The notes under the pieces are model-generated. The model ran no database searches, was not told the origin of the DNA, and saw nothing but the letters and a program-made list of their open reading frames with translations. A DNA stretch of 64,000 nt from Microdochium bolleyi (lineage: Eukaryota > Ascomycota > Sordariomycetes > Xylariales > Microdochiaceae), in assembly GCA_001566295.1 (NCBI GenBank), contig KQ964264.1, positions 372,001 through 436,000 of the forward strand. Direction: 5' to 3'. The position numbers and the translations under genes were made by a program. Below, piece after piece: positions 33,368 through 45,900 of the stretch (within the stretch, counting starts at the first letter, position 1; every line of letters begins with the position of its first letter).

Positions 33368-36300
33368 GGTGATGGGTTTTGGAGTTTGTTGTGGGAAAGG
33401 TGCGGTGGATGGTTTGAAGTGTGGGAAAAGTGGACGACACAGTCGTTTCCAAGAAGGCAAGGTTGGTGGGAAAAGAGACTTAGGAGATGAGGTTGTTGTT
33501 GTGATGCTGAGTGATGATGAGAAGAATGCTGTCTTGGTCGAAGGTCGAGGACCAAGTATTTGTATCTCGAAAGGCCCCCGGACTGGCGAGCGGCATTACA
33601 GCTCAAGGACACCCGCAACGCCTTGTCGTCAGGGAGCTGTGGCTATCCTTAGCGACGACAAAGCTCAAGATAGGACGCTAGTGTTGGTGCTGAGCATGAT
33701 CGGCCCCTTCGCCACCGTGTGAACCCTGGCTTGGGGACGAAGGATCACCGAATACTCTGTGGTGATGTCCAGCCCATCTGCTTGGGGTCGTCGGTGACGA
33801 TTGCACGTCCCTCGGCCCCGCCCAAATGTCAGCATGCCGATGTGTAACACCAGATCCAGCCCTGTGTGCGTGTAGAGATCAGTATGCGCTAGGTCCCGGC
33901 GCCTGTGGCTGCCCTGGCATCGTTGTTGCGCCATTGAGACAGGGGTCGCGATCCCCCGCAGATCAGTTGTCGCGCCTTGAAGGTCTGTCAGCACAGAACA
34001 GGCCCGCACTGACGGCATGCGATCGGCGCCCGGGCACCTCGCCCGCTCGCCATGTGGGAGTTCTCTCTAGTATTGTCCGGCGGAGAGTTATTTTTGGTTG
34101 TGACCATCAGGAGCACGCCAAATTCGTGATTCGCTGGTCACATACGATGAGTTAGTCACCCACCACTGCTGGCTGGCCACTACTGATGATGTTGCAAGAG
34201 AGTCATCTTCATTCATGGCTGCTTGAATCTCTCGAGGGCCTTCCAGGGACTTGGAAAGCCGTACGACCCAGGCTCGGTGACTGCCGCGCGCACGAAGGAA
34301 TAAGGATCGCATGTGCCCAGCACGGGACCAAGGTAAAGCAGCGACAACCCTGCAAGCCATCTGCACGAAACAAAAAGTGGGTGTTGGGGACAAGTCCAAG
34401 CGACTAGAGTCCATCTCGTCCTTTCTTAGTCAGTGCCACGCGAAGGAAGCCGCCGAAACAAAGCAGGGGGGGCACACCACTCTGCAGCGGCAGCCCCTGC
34501 CCCTGGTCGTAGGATCCTCAACAAGGCTGTGTCCTGCGTCGCTCTCGGCCGATTGTGTCGTGCTGCGGGTGGCTTGTTTTCCTGCGTCGGCGCTTGCCTT
34601 TGATTGCGGAGGATTCTGTCACGCTACCCGCGATGGCAGGCTTGACCGAGGGCCACATGTGGCTGCTCTGAGGTACTCCGGTCCCGACGACGGGCGTGTC
34701 GGTGCCAGTTGAATCTTCATGGAGGGCTGAGCACCAGGTGCCGTGCCTGCACGGTAGATACTTTAGGTATTGCTCCGTCTAAGGATTGCTACGAGTCTGC
34801 TTACATTGACGGCAGCCCGCGTGGCCAAGCTGTAGGACCCAAGCAGCCGGGCACCCAGTTGGAATTCCCGCGGCGGACCCCAAGTGCTGACTGATGAAGC
34901 TTGTTCGACGCCGTCGGTGACGTCTTTGTGCGGCTGCATCTATTATAGGCCAGCCACACTCTGCGTGAAACAACGACACAGGGACCGTGCAAGGAACCGG
35001 CGTCGTAGGGAGAGCAATAGTGGGACTCACCACACTTTGCCGTATTCTCATTGGTCACTCATTATCCGCAGTAGGTAAGCACCGCCCCCCAGCTATTATT
35101 AGCACAAGCATTGTGAAGCAGCCCCCAAGGTCCCCCCTGGCGGAACACCCAGTTCGGGATGATTCGAGATGGATACTCGAAGAGTGCTGCGCTGCAAAGC
35201 CGAAGATCACATCGAAAACAAACCTAGTGGCGAGCATGCCATGTCAGAATCAAGCAATGATTGGCAGCCCTAAGCCCTACTCCAGCCCTGAGAGAAGAGA
35301 CCCCCGAGCCGGCCACCGCACGTGAGGTATTTCCAACTTTGACCGTCAAACGTAGCAACTTGCCTTGCAGATCGCACACGGGAGACGCCAGGAACTCAGT
35401 GAGCAAGATATAATCCTCAGGGGTGCGGGGAGTGATGCGCACTGCATTCCTCCCAAAACTGCACACCGAGAGCCCATCGAACTCTGCATGCACGGCTTGC
35501 ATCGGGGCGGCCCCCAGGCGTCGCCGGGAATCCTGCCTGCTGATATGGTTCGTCAGAAGGAAGCAGACCCATTGCACACGACTCTCGCGCCACTTTCGGG
35601 AACACCGGCCTTGCGTGCACGCGTTGGCGATGTGCCTGCCTGCATACGTCGATGCCTGACTTGCACCACGGGCCCTAGGAAGTGCCCTGCATATCACGGA
35701 ATCCTGCGGACTCCTACAGCACGAGGGCTTTTATGGCGGGTCGCAAAGACGGGGAAGAAAATGCACGGATAAAGTTAGAGTCTTCGGAAGAGCCGATGAG
35801 ATGATGCTCTTCTGCATGCTGCCTACACACACCTACAGGTGCATGTTGGACATACTGTTAAACCCCCGTTTCTCTTACCAAATTTTACTAAAGAAAAGTC
35901 TAAGTCGTCAGATGGTCATTTCAATATTGGGCGACGTCCTCCTGCAGAAACTATATACTGCCAGGCAACTCCTGAAGGATGTACTCCCTGAAGGATGTAC
36001 GGTGTAGTCTAGTGGGGAGGGGGCCGGGGCCTATTCGGGACTTTAACATGAGACAGCAACGCCCGTAGAATTTCCTGTACAAAAAACGCTCTTTCTGCAG
36101 AGAATGCCCCGGTGAACAAGTCGTGGGGAAGTGGCGCTCTTATCTCACCGTGGTCCTCGCATCTTCCGGACGCGGTCATGCACCACCATATGAACGGAGA
36201 CGGGCATAAAACTGTGCAGATGGTCGCTGTCATAGGACTGCGTCGGACCTAAAGGGGTACGGTCTCGTTATTTTAGCAGTGTGTGTTGGTAGCCCGAGAG

Positions 36301-37056
36301 CGACAAAGTTCCATAGGACAGGAATTAAGAGCATAGAATGAGCAGAGGTATAAACCCACAGCAGGGCTGCTTTCATGACCCATAGACACAACCAGCCTGT
36401 TGGGAACGGCACGGCCATCTTGGTAGAGCACTGTAATGATCCGTCTGCTACCACATAGTCGGTAGCTATCTCGGCGAAAATGCGTGATTTGGATTCATTA
36501 GGTAACGGTATTCATCAACCAATGCTCTAGGCAATGAAATAGCTTGTTTGGTATGGTTTTCACGATTAACAGCCATGCGGCATTTTTCTTTCAATCATTT
36601 GTTGTTCTACCCTATTTGATCACAGTACTAGAAATTTCAAGAGTCTCGGATCATAGAACGAGCAATATGTCACTACGTAGATGTTTTCAGTCAAATGAGG
36701 CAGGTCTGGAAAATAACAAGAAATGGAAGAAAACAAAAGAAAATGAAGAAAATGGTAAGCATTTTGATACTCCTGGAAAACGCCAACGGAGTGGGGTGGG
36801 CTAGGCAAGGGCCAAATGCAAGGCAGCATAATGTCGTTTGAACAAACAAAGTCGTAAAGTCGTGTGATATCAAAATGACCAAACCTCGCTCACAACGTGC
36901 ACCATCCCGCCCAAGAGAAGGATGCCTCCGGGAGAGCGAGCCGATGTTCGATCGTGATCGAGGGTCTCCCCTCTTTCCTCCCTCCCACCAGATCACCGTC
37001 GTCGTCGCCTCTTCCGAGCCCCTCATCACCACCGACGCGGTCACATCACATCAACA
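33368..37056. other. Gene-poor region of 3.7 kb
   Basis: No open frame in this stretch has recognisable domains, and the longest (for example 35224..35697 minus, 34311..34712 plus) look random. Composition drifts AT-rich between about 35.8 and 36.9 kb. I saw one short tandem duplication and no tRNA, transposase or CRISPR. Confidence 0.4.
35971..36000. repeat. Short tandem duplication (about 15-bp unit, two copies)
   Basis: The 14-mer CCTGAAGGATGTAC occurs at 35971..35984 and again at 35987..36000, separated by TC. It lies in a gene-poor, AT-leaning stretch and looks like a local slippage or repair product. Confidence 0.6.
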
Positions 37057-37758
37057 TCACCGACCACCACCAGCTCCCCCCCTCCCCCTGACCATCCCAT
37101 TCATCGCGCTCAGCGGCGGGTCCCTGACCCTCGCGTCATTGTCGTTGGGGAACTTCACCTTGACCAGGCTGAAGAAGTAATCGAGCACGTCCGGGTAGCG
37201 CGTGACGCTGGCCTTCCAGTCCTCGTTGATCCCCCGGCGCAGCTCGGCGCGGGCGGCGCGCATGTCGGCCGGGTGGGGCAGCGCGCCGAGCGAGTACCGC
37301 GCCGCGTTGGCGTGCAGCTGCCCGACGACGGCGTGGTACTCGGCCTTGCGCCGGTCCGAGAGCAGCGAGAAGTACTGCAGGACGTAGTCTTGGGCGCGCT
37401 GGCGGGCCCATTCTCTGTGGACCGCGGGGGAGGGGTTAGCTGTCGACACTCCGGGTTTGTCTCAACGTTTAGACTATGCGGGTTGGCCCCGCGGAGCAGA
37501 AAGAGAGAGAAGGTGAGAGAAAGAAAGAAAGAGAGAGACATACTTGACGGAGCGGTAGCTGGGCTTCATGACGCGGTTCTCGGCGTCGCGGACGGCCTCG
37601 AGCATGGCCTTGCTCTCGCAGCCGCAGCCGGCGTGGGGCGCGGCATGGCAGATGGCGCAGTCCGGGTCGACGGTGGTGTCGCTGGGGTTGCTGTGGCCTC
37701 CGCCGCCGCCGCCGCCCCGGGGCACACGGGCGAGGGTGTGGGTGTTGCTGGGTCGCAT
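37057..37758 (-). CDS. Conserved hypothetical protein with cysteine-rich CxxC...CxC motif
   Basis: Exons are 37544..37758 and 37057..37414 with a 129-nt intron that begins GTATGT and contains a long CT tract, giving 190 residues. Residues around 36-48 contain DCAICHAAPHAGCGCESK, four cysteines plus a His that could bind zinc. A helical region follows with many charged residues (AVRDAENRVMKPSYRSVKEW, AQDYVLQYFSLLSDRRKAEY) and a tail ending DPPLSAMNG then a Gly/Arg run. I believe this is a small fungus-wide family without known function, but cannot name it. The ATG at 37758 has a good context. The upstream frame is open but unconserved. Confidence 0.7.
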
Positions 37759-38326
37759 GGGGACTGCCTCTGTGTGAGGAGTGCGTGAGGAGTGCGTGAG
37801 AGGGGGTGATGAGTGAGGTGGGTGCCTCAGGCCGCTCTGTCGCTGGGGCCAGAGGGGCGGTGATGAGCGTGTGTGTCCGTCGGGGTCTGGGTCTGGGTCT
37901 TGTCGTCGTGGGAGTCGACGGGACGGGACGCGCACCCGGGCGAGGCGGTGGTGCGGTCGGGTCGTCCTGTCGAGCTCACCTGCCCTGGGCAGCGGTGCGG
38001 GGTTCAGCTGCCCGTCGTGTCCAACCCGAGCCCGGCCTGTTCGGGCAGCCCGTCCTATCAGATGACAAAGCACGGACAATTGGCCAATCCCACACGGCGT
38101 CGCTGCAGAGGCCCGGAGCTTCATCGCAGCTGCGACAATGGTGCCCGTGACGTAACTCGGAAAGGGCTCTATGATTATATAATCTACTGTACTTGCCAAT
38201 CTGGCAATGCTATCAAAGCCAGATGTCATGCTATGTGCGATATGATGGTTCTGGGGCAGATGGCCCGAATGTGTAAAGCAACAACCCCCATGCAAGAGTC
38301 ATGGGAACCACAACATCTAGCTACAC
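37759..38326. other. Intergenic region
   Basis: These 568 nt hold the promoter of the small cysteine protein gene and the 3' end of the SPX transporter gene. No further gene was seen. Confidence 0.35.
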
Positions 38327-41000
38327 TTACATCCCTATTATCCGCATGGATCCGTAGCCCAGGGTAACGACAACAGCCAGCGTGAGCACACTGGCCGGCA
38401 CACCGCGACTGATGAAGTGCTTGACCTCGAGATACCGCTGGCCCGTCGAGTCCTCCTTCATAATGGCCGTCATGTTCGGGAACCCACTCGTCGGCAGGCC
38501 CATGGCCGCACTGCACATGAGCGTCGACGCCATGATGAGCAGGTTCGGGTGCGGCTCCTCCATGTTGCGCCCAATGTCGGCAACAAGCGGCAAGATGATG
38601 AGGGCAGCGACAGTGTGACTGATGAACGTGGCAACGACCAGGCTCAGACCAGAGAAGATGAGCAGCACGGCGTACAGGTGCATGCCCTGGACCCGCACAG
38701 AAATCTCCTCGGCAATGGTATGGAGTAGACCAGACGACTTGACAGCCTTGCCCAGCGATAGGCCGCCGGCAGCAAGGATGATGATGGTCCACGGGAAGTT
38801 GTTGAAGTCCTCCTTGGTGAGGATGCCGATGCCGAAGAAGATGACAATGGGCAGGATCGCAATGACGCCCATGTCGCCAAACGTGGACTCGAGCTGGTGG
38901 CTGGCACACCAGAGCGCAATCGTGCTGATGCACACAATCGAGACGAACCACTGCACACCACTGAACTTCTCCTTGATGGTCCGGATCGGGACAATGGTCG
39001 TGCCCTTGCCAGGCTGGAACGTGAGGAGGAGGAGGATCCAGATCAGGACCAGGGACACGATGCCAACGGGGATCACGATGAAGAACCACTCGCCCCAGGT
39101 CGGCGGCGGCTCCATGATCCCCAGAGCGACGACGTTTTGGGGCGAGGCAATGGGGGACAGCATGCCGCCGACGTTGGATGCGAGAGCGATGCCCATGATG
39201 ACAGCCTTGGACATGTTGGAGCCGGTGGGAAGGTTGCGGAGCATGGGCTACATGATGTCAGCTTGATCGGTTGTCTGGACGTTCAGCGGCAAAGAACTCA
39301 CCTCGATAATCGAGAAGCAGAGCACGGGAGCCGCGACGTTGCTGACCAGCATACTGGCAAAGGCCGCGACAAACATGTTGGCAATGATGACCGTGCTCGG
39401 CCGCGTACCGGCCTTGCTTAGCACGAAGGTCGCAATGCGCTTGTCAATCGTGCACTTGGATAGCGCCGCGGCGACGGAGAAACCACCGAGCAACAGCATG
39501 ATGACTGGAGTCCACATGGCAGCAAACACGTACGCGGTGGCGTCCTTGGAATTGAGACGCTTGTACGGCGGATCGTCGGCGCGCACGACGTTGAGGAGCA
39601 CACACAGGAACGGAATCAGGAGCGAAGTCACGAAGAGCGGGATGGCCTGTTTCTGTGTTAGTGTAGGTCTCGGGGTTGATTGGGTTGTGGGCTGTGCGAC
39701 ATACCTCCGTTGCCCACAGCAAGCTCACAAACACCAGCATGGCCAGGCAGTTCTGCTGCTCGGCCTTCTCCATGATGGGCGCATACAGAAGAGTGACGAA
39801 GACGGCAATGATGCCGACCAGTGTGAACGTTGTGGTGCCAAATAGCCATGTTGGGCATGACAGCCGGCCCACAGGCGTGTCGATCTGCTGCATTGGCGTC
39901 TTGGGCGCTTCGTCGCCCTGTCGTCGCAGCTTGGAGCCATCAACGCGCCCGCCGAGCAGGCCAGCTCCGAGGGTGGCCGCCTCGGCTCGTCGCTCAATGC
40001 CGATCAGGTCTCGCCAGACGGTGTTGCGCTCCCAGACGACATGCTCCCTCAAGTGAGACCGGAGCTCCTTCTTGGCCTCGTCGATGTCGCCCTGGGTCAC
40101 GAACTCGGCATAGACGTCGACCATCTTCTGGATGCGATCGTCGAGCTGGGGCAGGCGGTCCTGCACGAAGGGATACGCAGACTCAACATTCTCGGAAATG
40201 TACTTTGTGCGCAGCTCCCTATCGACAATCTTGTCGAACTTCTTGAGGACCTTGCTAAAGCCTGTCTTGTTCAGCTGGATGTACGACTTGAGCTCGCAGA
40301 GCTGGACGTAGAGGCTGACGATGCGTTTCTTGACCATGATACTGTTGGAGAAGAGCTGGGCGGTCTCGGCGTAGTCGTCGTAGGTGGTGCTGTACCTGCG
40401 GGCCTTTGAAAAGTCGGACATGGAGGCGCCCAGGTCGGTCGAGTTGTGCATGATGTTGGGCACGGTGCGGCGCCTGCTCATGCCGCTGATGGAGCGCCTC
40501 TTCTTGTTGAGGGCGGCTGTCTCGTCGGCGTCGTCGTCGTCATCGCTGTCCTCGATGCCGTCGTCGGTGGTGGACCGCGCGCTCGGGCCGCTGTGCGAGC
40601 TGCGTGGGCCGCCGTGGTGGCCGACCTGGTCGCTGGTGGCATGGTGTATCGAAGGCCGGCTGAGGGCAGCAGCGTCGGCAGCGGTGACGGCAGCCTCTGC
40701 GTCGTCGTCGGTGGCGCCGTTCTCGACATCGCGAAGCAGGTCGTCGACCTCGTCGAAGATCTCCTTCTCCTTGACGGTGTAGAAGGACGAGATCTTCTCG
40801 AGCTCTACGTCGAGGGCGCGGGCGAAGACGAGCTCGGGGTCTTCGTTGTTGAGGAGGGGCCGGGTCTCGACATCAGATGGGCCTGCCTGGTGGACGGACT
40901 TCTCAAGGTGGTAGATGAGCTTCTTGAGATTGCTGTAGGCAATGTAGTGGCTGCTCCAGTCGGGGACCGCGTTAAACTGGATGCTGTGGGAGAACTTCAT
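38327..41000 (-). CDS. SPX-domain low-affinity phosphate transporter (PHO87/PHO90/PHO91 type, DASS-like)
   Basis: Exons are 39705..41000, 39302..39646 and 38327..39247, giving 853 residues. The start MKFSHSIQFNAVPDWSSHYI is the standard opening of an SPX domain. SPX occupies roughly residues 1-290, including NLKKLIYHLEK and ELKSYIQLNKTGFSKVLKKFDK, whose Lys cluster binds inositol pyrophosphates. A variable linker holds acidic and Ser-rich runs. The membrane part is a sodium/anion symporter of the CitMHS/DASS type, with TGSNMSKAVIMGIALASNVGG and GLPTSGFPNMTAIM as the two substrate-binding hairpins. It should carry phosphate across the plasma or vacuolar membrane, with SPX sensing phosphate status. 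A relic of the same SPX segment lies 870 nt upstream. Confidence 0.93.
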
Positions 41001-41405
41001 GTCGTCCTGCTCGTCGAGCCAGCGGCGCTTGGCTTCTCTCTTTGCTTGTGTGTTGTCGGGTGCGCGCTGGCTGGGGCCGGCTGTGGCAAGGTCGTCGAGC
41101 TCGTAGGAGGAGGAAGAGGCTTCGGCTTCAGGTCGGGGCGTGGAGATGAAGGAAGTCCCCCCTCTAACCGGCAGTTGCGTGGGCTGGGCAGGAGCGCGAC
41201 TGGGCGGCAGGACGGCGATGCGATCAGAGGAGGGAGCGACAAATGGCCGGTGAGGCGGAATGGTGGCGGCGGTGAGGACAGAGGAGAAAGGGATCGTGGA
41301 GGCGCGACGGTGTGGGCAGAATTGGTGCTGGTGTGCTGGGAATGGGCGCCTCCAGGCATTGTGGACTTTGAGGCGCTGACGGAGCCGGCGCTGGACTCCA
41401 CCCAC
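41001..41405 (-). other. In-frame open upstream extension of the SPX transporter gene
   Basis: The SPX frame stays open for 135 codons upstream of the chosen ATG, with no conserved sequence. I treat it as 5' leader, but an N-terminally extended isoform cannot be excluded from sequence. Confidence 0.3.
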
Positions 41406-41562
41406 AAAACCGAGAAGGGCTGCTGCAGCCTGCAGCCTGCAGTGTGCAGCTGGCCTGCTCGGTGACGCAATGAGACGGCCCCAGTCTCGGCCTCAAACGT
41501 GCCCAGCTGCAGCTCCGTGCTTTTCACACTGTTGTCCCCCGGCCCTCTGGACCTCTGAACTA

Positions 41563-41626
41563 CCTCTGAACCTCTGAACCTCTGAACCTCTGAACCTCTG
41601 AACCTCTGAACCTCTGAACCTCTGAA
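41563..41626. repeat. 8-bp minisatellite (CCTCTGAA)8
   Basis: Eight perfect units of CCTCTGAA occur head to tail. Imperfect relatives precede the array from 41542, and CCTC follows it. It lies between the SPX transporter gene and an SPX relic. Confidence 0.95.
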
Positions 41627-41651
41627 CCTCGGGCGATCAAACCAAAGACTA

Positions 41652-41675
41652 CAGAGGTCCAGAGGTCCAGAGGTC
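41652..41675. repeat. 8-bp repeat (CAGAGGTC)3, inverted relative to the neighbouring array
   Basis: Three perfect units of CAGAGGTC occur. The reverse complement GACCTCTG shares the CCTCTG core with the (CCTCTGAA)8 array 26 nt upstream, so the pair can fold as an imperfect hairpin. Confidence 0.85.
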
Positions 41676-41868
41676 GGACTCCTGGGTGGTCGGTGGTGCT
41701 CCGCACACGCTGCGAATAATCATACCCAAATGGCCGGGCCACTGCATTGGTATGGTCGGTACACACAGACCTTGGGCTCATCCAAGTCCGATGAAAATCG
41801 GGGCTCCTATCAGAGGTCGCAAGTGAACACTCGGATATTGCGGACGTCCGATGACAAGCCAACCTTCA

Positions 41869-41990
41869 TTTGTGCGCAGCTCCGTGTCGACAATCTTGTC
41901 AAACTTCTTGAGGACCTTGCAGAAGCCCGTCTTGTTGAGCTGGATATATGACTTCAGCTCGCAGGGCTGGACGTAGAGGCTGACGATGCG
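41869..41990 (-). pseudogene. Relic of an SPX-domain gene (122-bp fragment)
   Basis: This segment aligns without gaps to 40204..40325 in the SPX domain of the phosphate transporter gene, on the same strand, with 11 mismatches in 122 nt. The frame is conserved over 40 codons, with only three amino-acid differences (Leu to Pro, Ser to Cys, Arg to Thr). Similarity stops abruptly at both ends, and neither flank matches the parent gene. It therefore cannot encode a transporter. Most differences are synonymous, which suggests it descends from a once-functional paralogue rather than from recent copying of the neighbour. Confidence 0.85.
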
Positions 41991-42085
41991 CACCTCTGCA
42001 CAGTAGATCCACTAAGTCGAATAGAAAACTTTCATCTGTCAAGTTACTCTCGGCCAGACGAAACACGATACCAGTCCTCAACACG

Positions 42086-42757
42086 ATGAAGGACCTTCAC
42101 CAGTCCAACACAGATGAAGAATCTGTCCACAAGTGTTCGAAAATCCCACCCGACTCGAGACCTTTCGATGAGACGCACTGGCGCGAGTACCACACTCTTG
42201 TCGAGTTCCAGTTCTACCCATTATCCACCCCGGTCCCTGTCCAGAAAAATGCAAGCCCAAACTCCCCGCAAGCACGCGGAGCATGAGAAGCTCGCTTCTC
42301 CCTGCGCACAAGACAGCTGCCGCGGCTCATGAGCGAGGGATTCTTCTGGACGGCCGACAATATCCATTAAGAGGCCGGCTTTATGTACCGCGGCCCAATC
42401 CCAAAGCCCTTCGCCGACCGAAAATGGACGTATGGACGCGTCTACTACCTCTCGTGCCCAGACGACGAGGCTACGGATGGATATCTCTGGGCTGGGAAGC
42501 TGGCTGTTTATAACAATGACATACGGGAGCTCGTGCAGTTCAGGCCTACCAGAGATCTGTCCCCCGACGGGATCGTTCATGTGCACGCGTCGAACGAGCC
42601 GGCGCAAACCGAGTACTACTACGAGTACAATAACGCTAAGGATAAGATTGACAGCCGGGAGCGGGCAAAGTGCTGCTTCAATGTCATCTATGACGATAGG
42701 CCACTGCCTGGATGGTGGCCATGGCCCGAGAAGAATAAGGATGGAGCTGTGACTTAG
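42086..42757 (+). pseudogene. Possible broken gene: one frame interrupted by two stop codons
   Basis: From an ATG at 42086 one frame continues to a stop at 42755..42757 with only two in-frame stops, TGA at 42284..42286 and TAA at 42368..42370. The last 124 codons (from ATG 42383) look protein-like, with aromatic and acidic clusters (RKWTYGRVYYLSCPDDEATD, LPGWWPWPEKNKDG). The middle part reads MSEGFFWTADNIH. I found no splice pair that removes both stops. I do not recognise the protein. The alternatives are a short real gene starting at 42383 or chance openness. Confidence 0.35.
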
Positions 42758-42953
42758 GACGAGTACAAATCAGAAAAGGTCGACTACGGAGGCAGCTTAA
42801 TATAAGTGCAGTAGCTGCGATAACAACCAACGGAAATGCTGGCCACTCTGTCTTCGCGGTCCGACCTTGCACAATTACTTTGATGATAGTCCATCGATTT
42901 CTCTCTTTCTTTGAAACGTCCCATCTTTACTGATCGTAGTTTTTCTGGACTGG

Positions 42954-45900
42954 CTATGGAGAAGCCGGCCTGACCAGTGCAGACGAGACTGTCACGCTCT
43001 CCGATTCCTGATCGAACGCCCTCCTCTCCCGTAGGATCCGGACCTTGTTGAGCTTGCCGTGCCTGACCCGGCAGTACAGCCTGCGGAGGATCGCGGGCTC
43101 TATGGTGCTCGCCGACACCAGCAGGCGGGGCTCATCGCCCGGTGCCGGCCGGTCTACCTCGACTAGCAGGGCCGCGTCGGGCTCGCCGATCAGGTAGGCC
43201 TCTGCGTGCTGCAGTGTCCACCTGGGCGGCATCGCTGGAGCCGACGTCGTACTGGTAGGTGCTGCCGCACCGACTCCTCTTACGGCGGCAGGAGCGACGC
43301 TCTGTTCGCTGCACGACACAGCGGTGCAGAGGAGTCGTGCAGATTTGGACCAGCTCGCGATGGAGCAGGGGCACTTGATGTCGGCCGTCTCTAGGCACTG
43401 CGCCGTGATGTAGGCGAAAGTGGCGAGCTCCTGCGAGTCGGCGAGCATCCGTGCCCAGTGGGTTTCTTTCTTGCTCGGGATGCAGAAGCGGCCGAAAGGG
43501 AGGCCCTCCCAGATGCACCCGACGGAGAACTCGTGCCTTTTAGAGTCGTAGCCGGTATGTCGTAGAGCGGTGAGCACGTCCTTCGCGAGAGACGTGAAGG
43601 CTTTTCGATGGTCATGGTCGAGACCGCGTAGCCACTTGGACAGATCCCCGGCGCGGAGGTTCTCAAGCATGCCATGCTGTGTGCAGAGTGAGTCCCAGAG
43701 CTGCGGAACGGACACGCAACCGTGGATAAAGTTTGGTAGCACGTCGGCGAGAAGCTCGCGGATCCGCACTCTGCGGGCGATGCTGGTGCAGACGCTGACT
43801 TGCACCCCGAAGAAGCTCTCCAGGTCTGCTTGCCAAAGGTTGGCACTGACCAGCATGGATTCCTTCTTTGTGACACCCGGCCGCTTGATCCACGTCTGGT
43901 TGAACTGTACGAGTCCCACAAACCCTTGGCCGGCCTGCCCGCCGAGCCCGACTTGCCGCTCTTCGACTTGCCAGCAGCCGGGGTACGTGGAGAGCTCCTG
44001 CAAGAGTGAGCACGCTGCTTCGACTTGTTTCCTCGTGTCCGCCTTGCAGGCGACGTTGACCGTGAGTCTCGTCCCAATGATGGCTTTATCAGTGCGGGAG
44101 AATGGTCTGGCTGAGCCAAGATCGAACATCCCTTCTGGGTGCCAGTGCAGCTGCACCTTGGTGTCGACAAGCATGTCATCAGTATTTTCATCCTGTGGGG
44201 CCTTTGTAGCCCCGACGCGGGCGAGCCAACCTTGTCCAATAGATATCCCTAAGATCTCGTCCGAATCTGCAGCCGCTGGGAGGTATGCAGCAGGACCCCA
44301 CGTGTCAAGAAGGTCTTCTGGCCTGGCCAGTAAATCGTAACTCATCATCGGAACCTTGGTGTATTTCCAAAGCTGTCGGGGCATGTGAAACTCGAAGACA
44401 AAGATCGGCTGCTTGAGGAGATCACCGATGCATGTCATGAGAGCGAGTGAACCATGTATTGCGTATTCCTCGCGTGTTAGGGAACACCGACGGCTGCCAA
44501 GCAGGATGAGCTGGTCGATTGTTGTGTCCAGGAAGAATGCGGCCAGGGGACCACAGTGAGCCTGAGAGTAAGACAAGAAGGCTGCGCACAGAAATTGAGC
44601 AACCATGAGATGAGGCTCTAGAGGTCCGTGGCGCAATCTCACATGATTAGCAAATGACTCTAAGTCACTCCTCAGCGGAAGAGGCAGGTCCAGCATCGAT
44701 ATATCCAGCTGCGGTGCTGATACTGGTGCCTTGCCAACACTAGTGTCTGGCCAGAGCTTGGCGAGCGCATATATGCTTTGCAGCGGGATGCGATGGAGCT
44801 CGACGAACGCTTGATGCCGTGTCGCTACCGTGAATGAGGTCCGACAGCCCCCAGCATGTTGGAAGATAGTTGCAGCCTGGGAAAGACGACGAAGCAAACT
44901 GCCGAGTGATCGGCAGATATCTTGTTCGGCTGGAAGGGAGACCACAGCCACCGAGTTGCAAGCCAGGAACTTCACTTCTCCAGAGCGAAGAGCTTTTTCT
45001 CCGGAGCTGGTAGGGCCAACGCCACCTATGCCGCACAGGAACTGGACGCTTTCTTTGACTGCGGAGGGGCTTCGCAAGGGTTGATCGTCTGGGGACATCA
45101 AACATACACCCCCCTCATCGTGATCGACGGAGCTACCGTAGGGCTCAGCATCGTTGAATAGCGGTGCCTGAATGTAGCCTCTGTTGTGGCCGAAGCTGTG
45201 TACATTTATGGGTTCGAAATCGAGAAATATCCATGGAGCTGTGTTCATCTTGTCCAGAAGAATGTTGACCATCTCCTCATTGGTCAATCCTAGCTTTTGA
45301 AGCTCTTCAAGCCAACCAAGGTCATTGATGGCCACTTCAGCAAAGTGTTCGGTGAGAAGCAAGCACGCTGTGTGGACGTGACCAGACTCAAGGGTCAGCA
45401 GAAATATGTGTGTAAGCGAATCTTCTTTCAGCTTCGGTGAGCATGTCGACACTTCCCAAATATCAGCAAGCAGAGCTCGGGAGAAGGCCATCTCCCACGC
45501 TACGTGTGGGTTCCGCCATGAGCTAGCATCACTACCCAGGGTGTATGTAGAGGATAAAGTCGTATAATTCGAGAATGCGGCACTGGAGAGTGAAGACACT
45601 GAGGAGTGGTTGGTGCTCTGTGTGGAGCTGGAAGTTTCCGTGGAGCTTCCTTTTTCTTTTCTTCGAGCAGGCCTGGCAGAAGAAAGCCTATGCCGGAATC
45701 TCGAAGCTTTGTAATGGTGGCTTTGTGGTTCCTGGTCCTCGAATATTGCAAACGCTACATCTTCGCGGTGCAACGTGCGGGAAGAGTTTGTATGTACAGA
45801 AGGTTCACCATCTGGACATGAGGTCGAGTTTGGCTCGTTCCCGAAAGACGGAAGCCGATCTATGTTAACCCACAACCCCGATTCAGAATTGCAGGTTTGT

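Noticed and set aside
32585..33490. 301-codon plus-strand open frame
   Set aside because: Antisense to the jacalin/aerolysin-like gene, whose signal peptide and lectin motifs are unambiguous.
33368..37056. Search for transposon or RNA gene in the gene-poor stretch
   Set aside because: No terminal repeats, transposase or reverse transcriptase motifs and no tRNA cloverleaf were visible; only one short tandem duplication.
40446..41465. 339-codon plus-strand open frame
   Set aside because: Antisense to the SPX domain exon. It is Val/Gly/Glu-rich in a way typical of shadows of GC-rich genes, with no motif.
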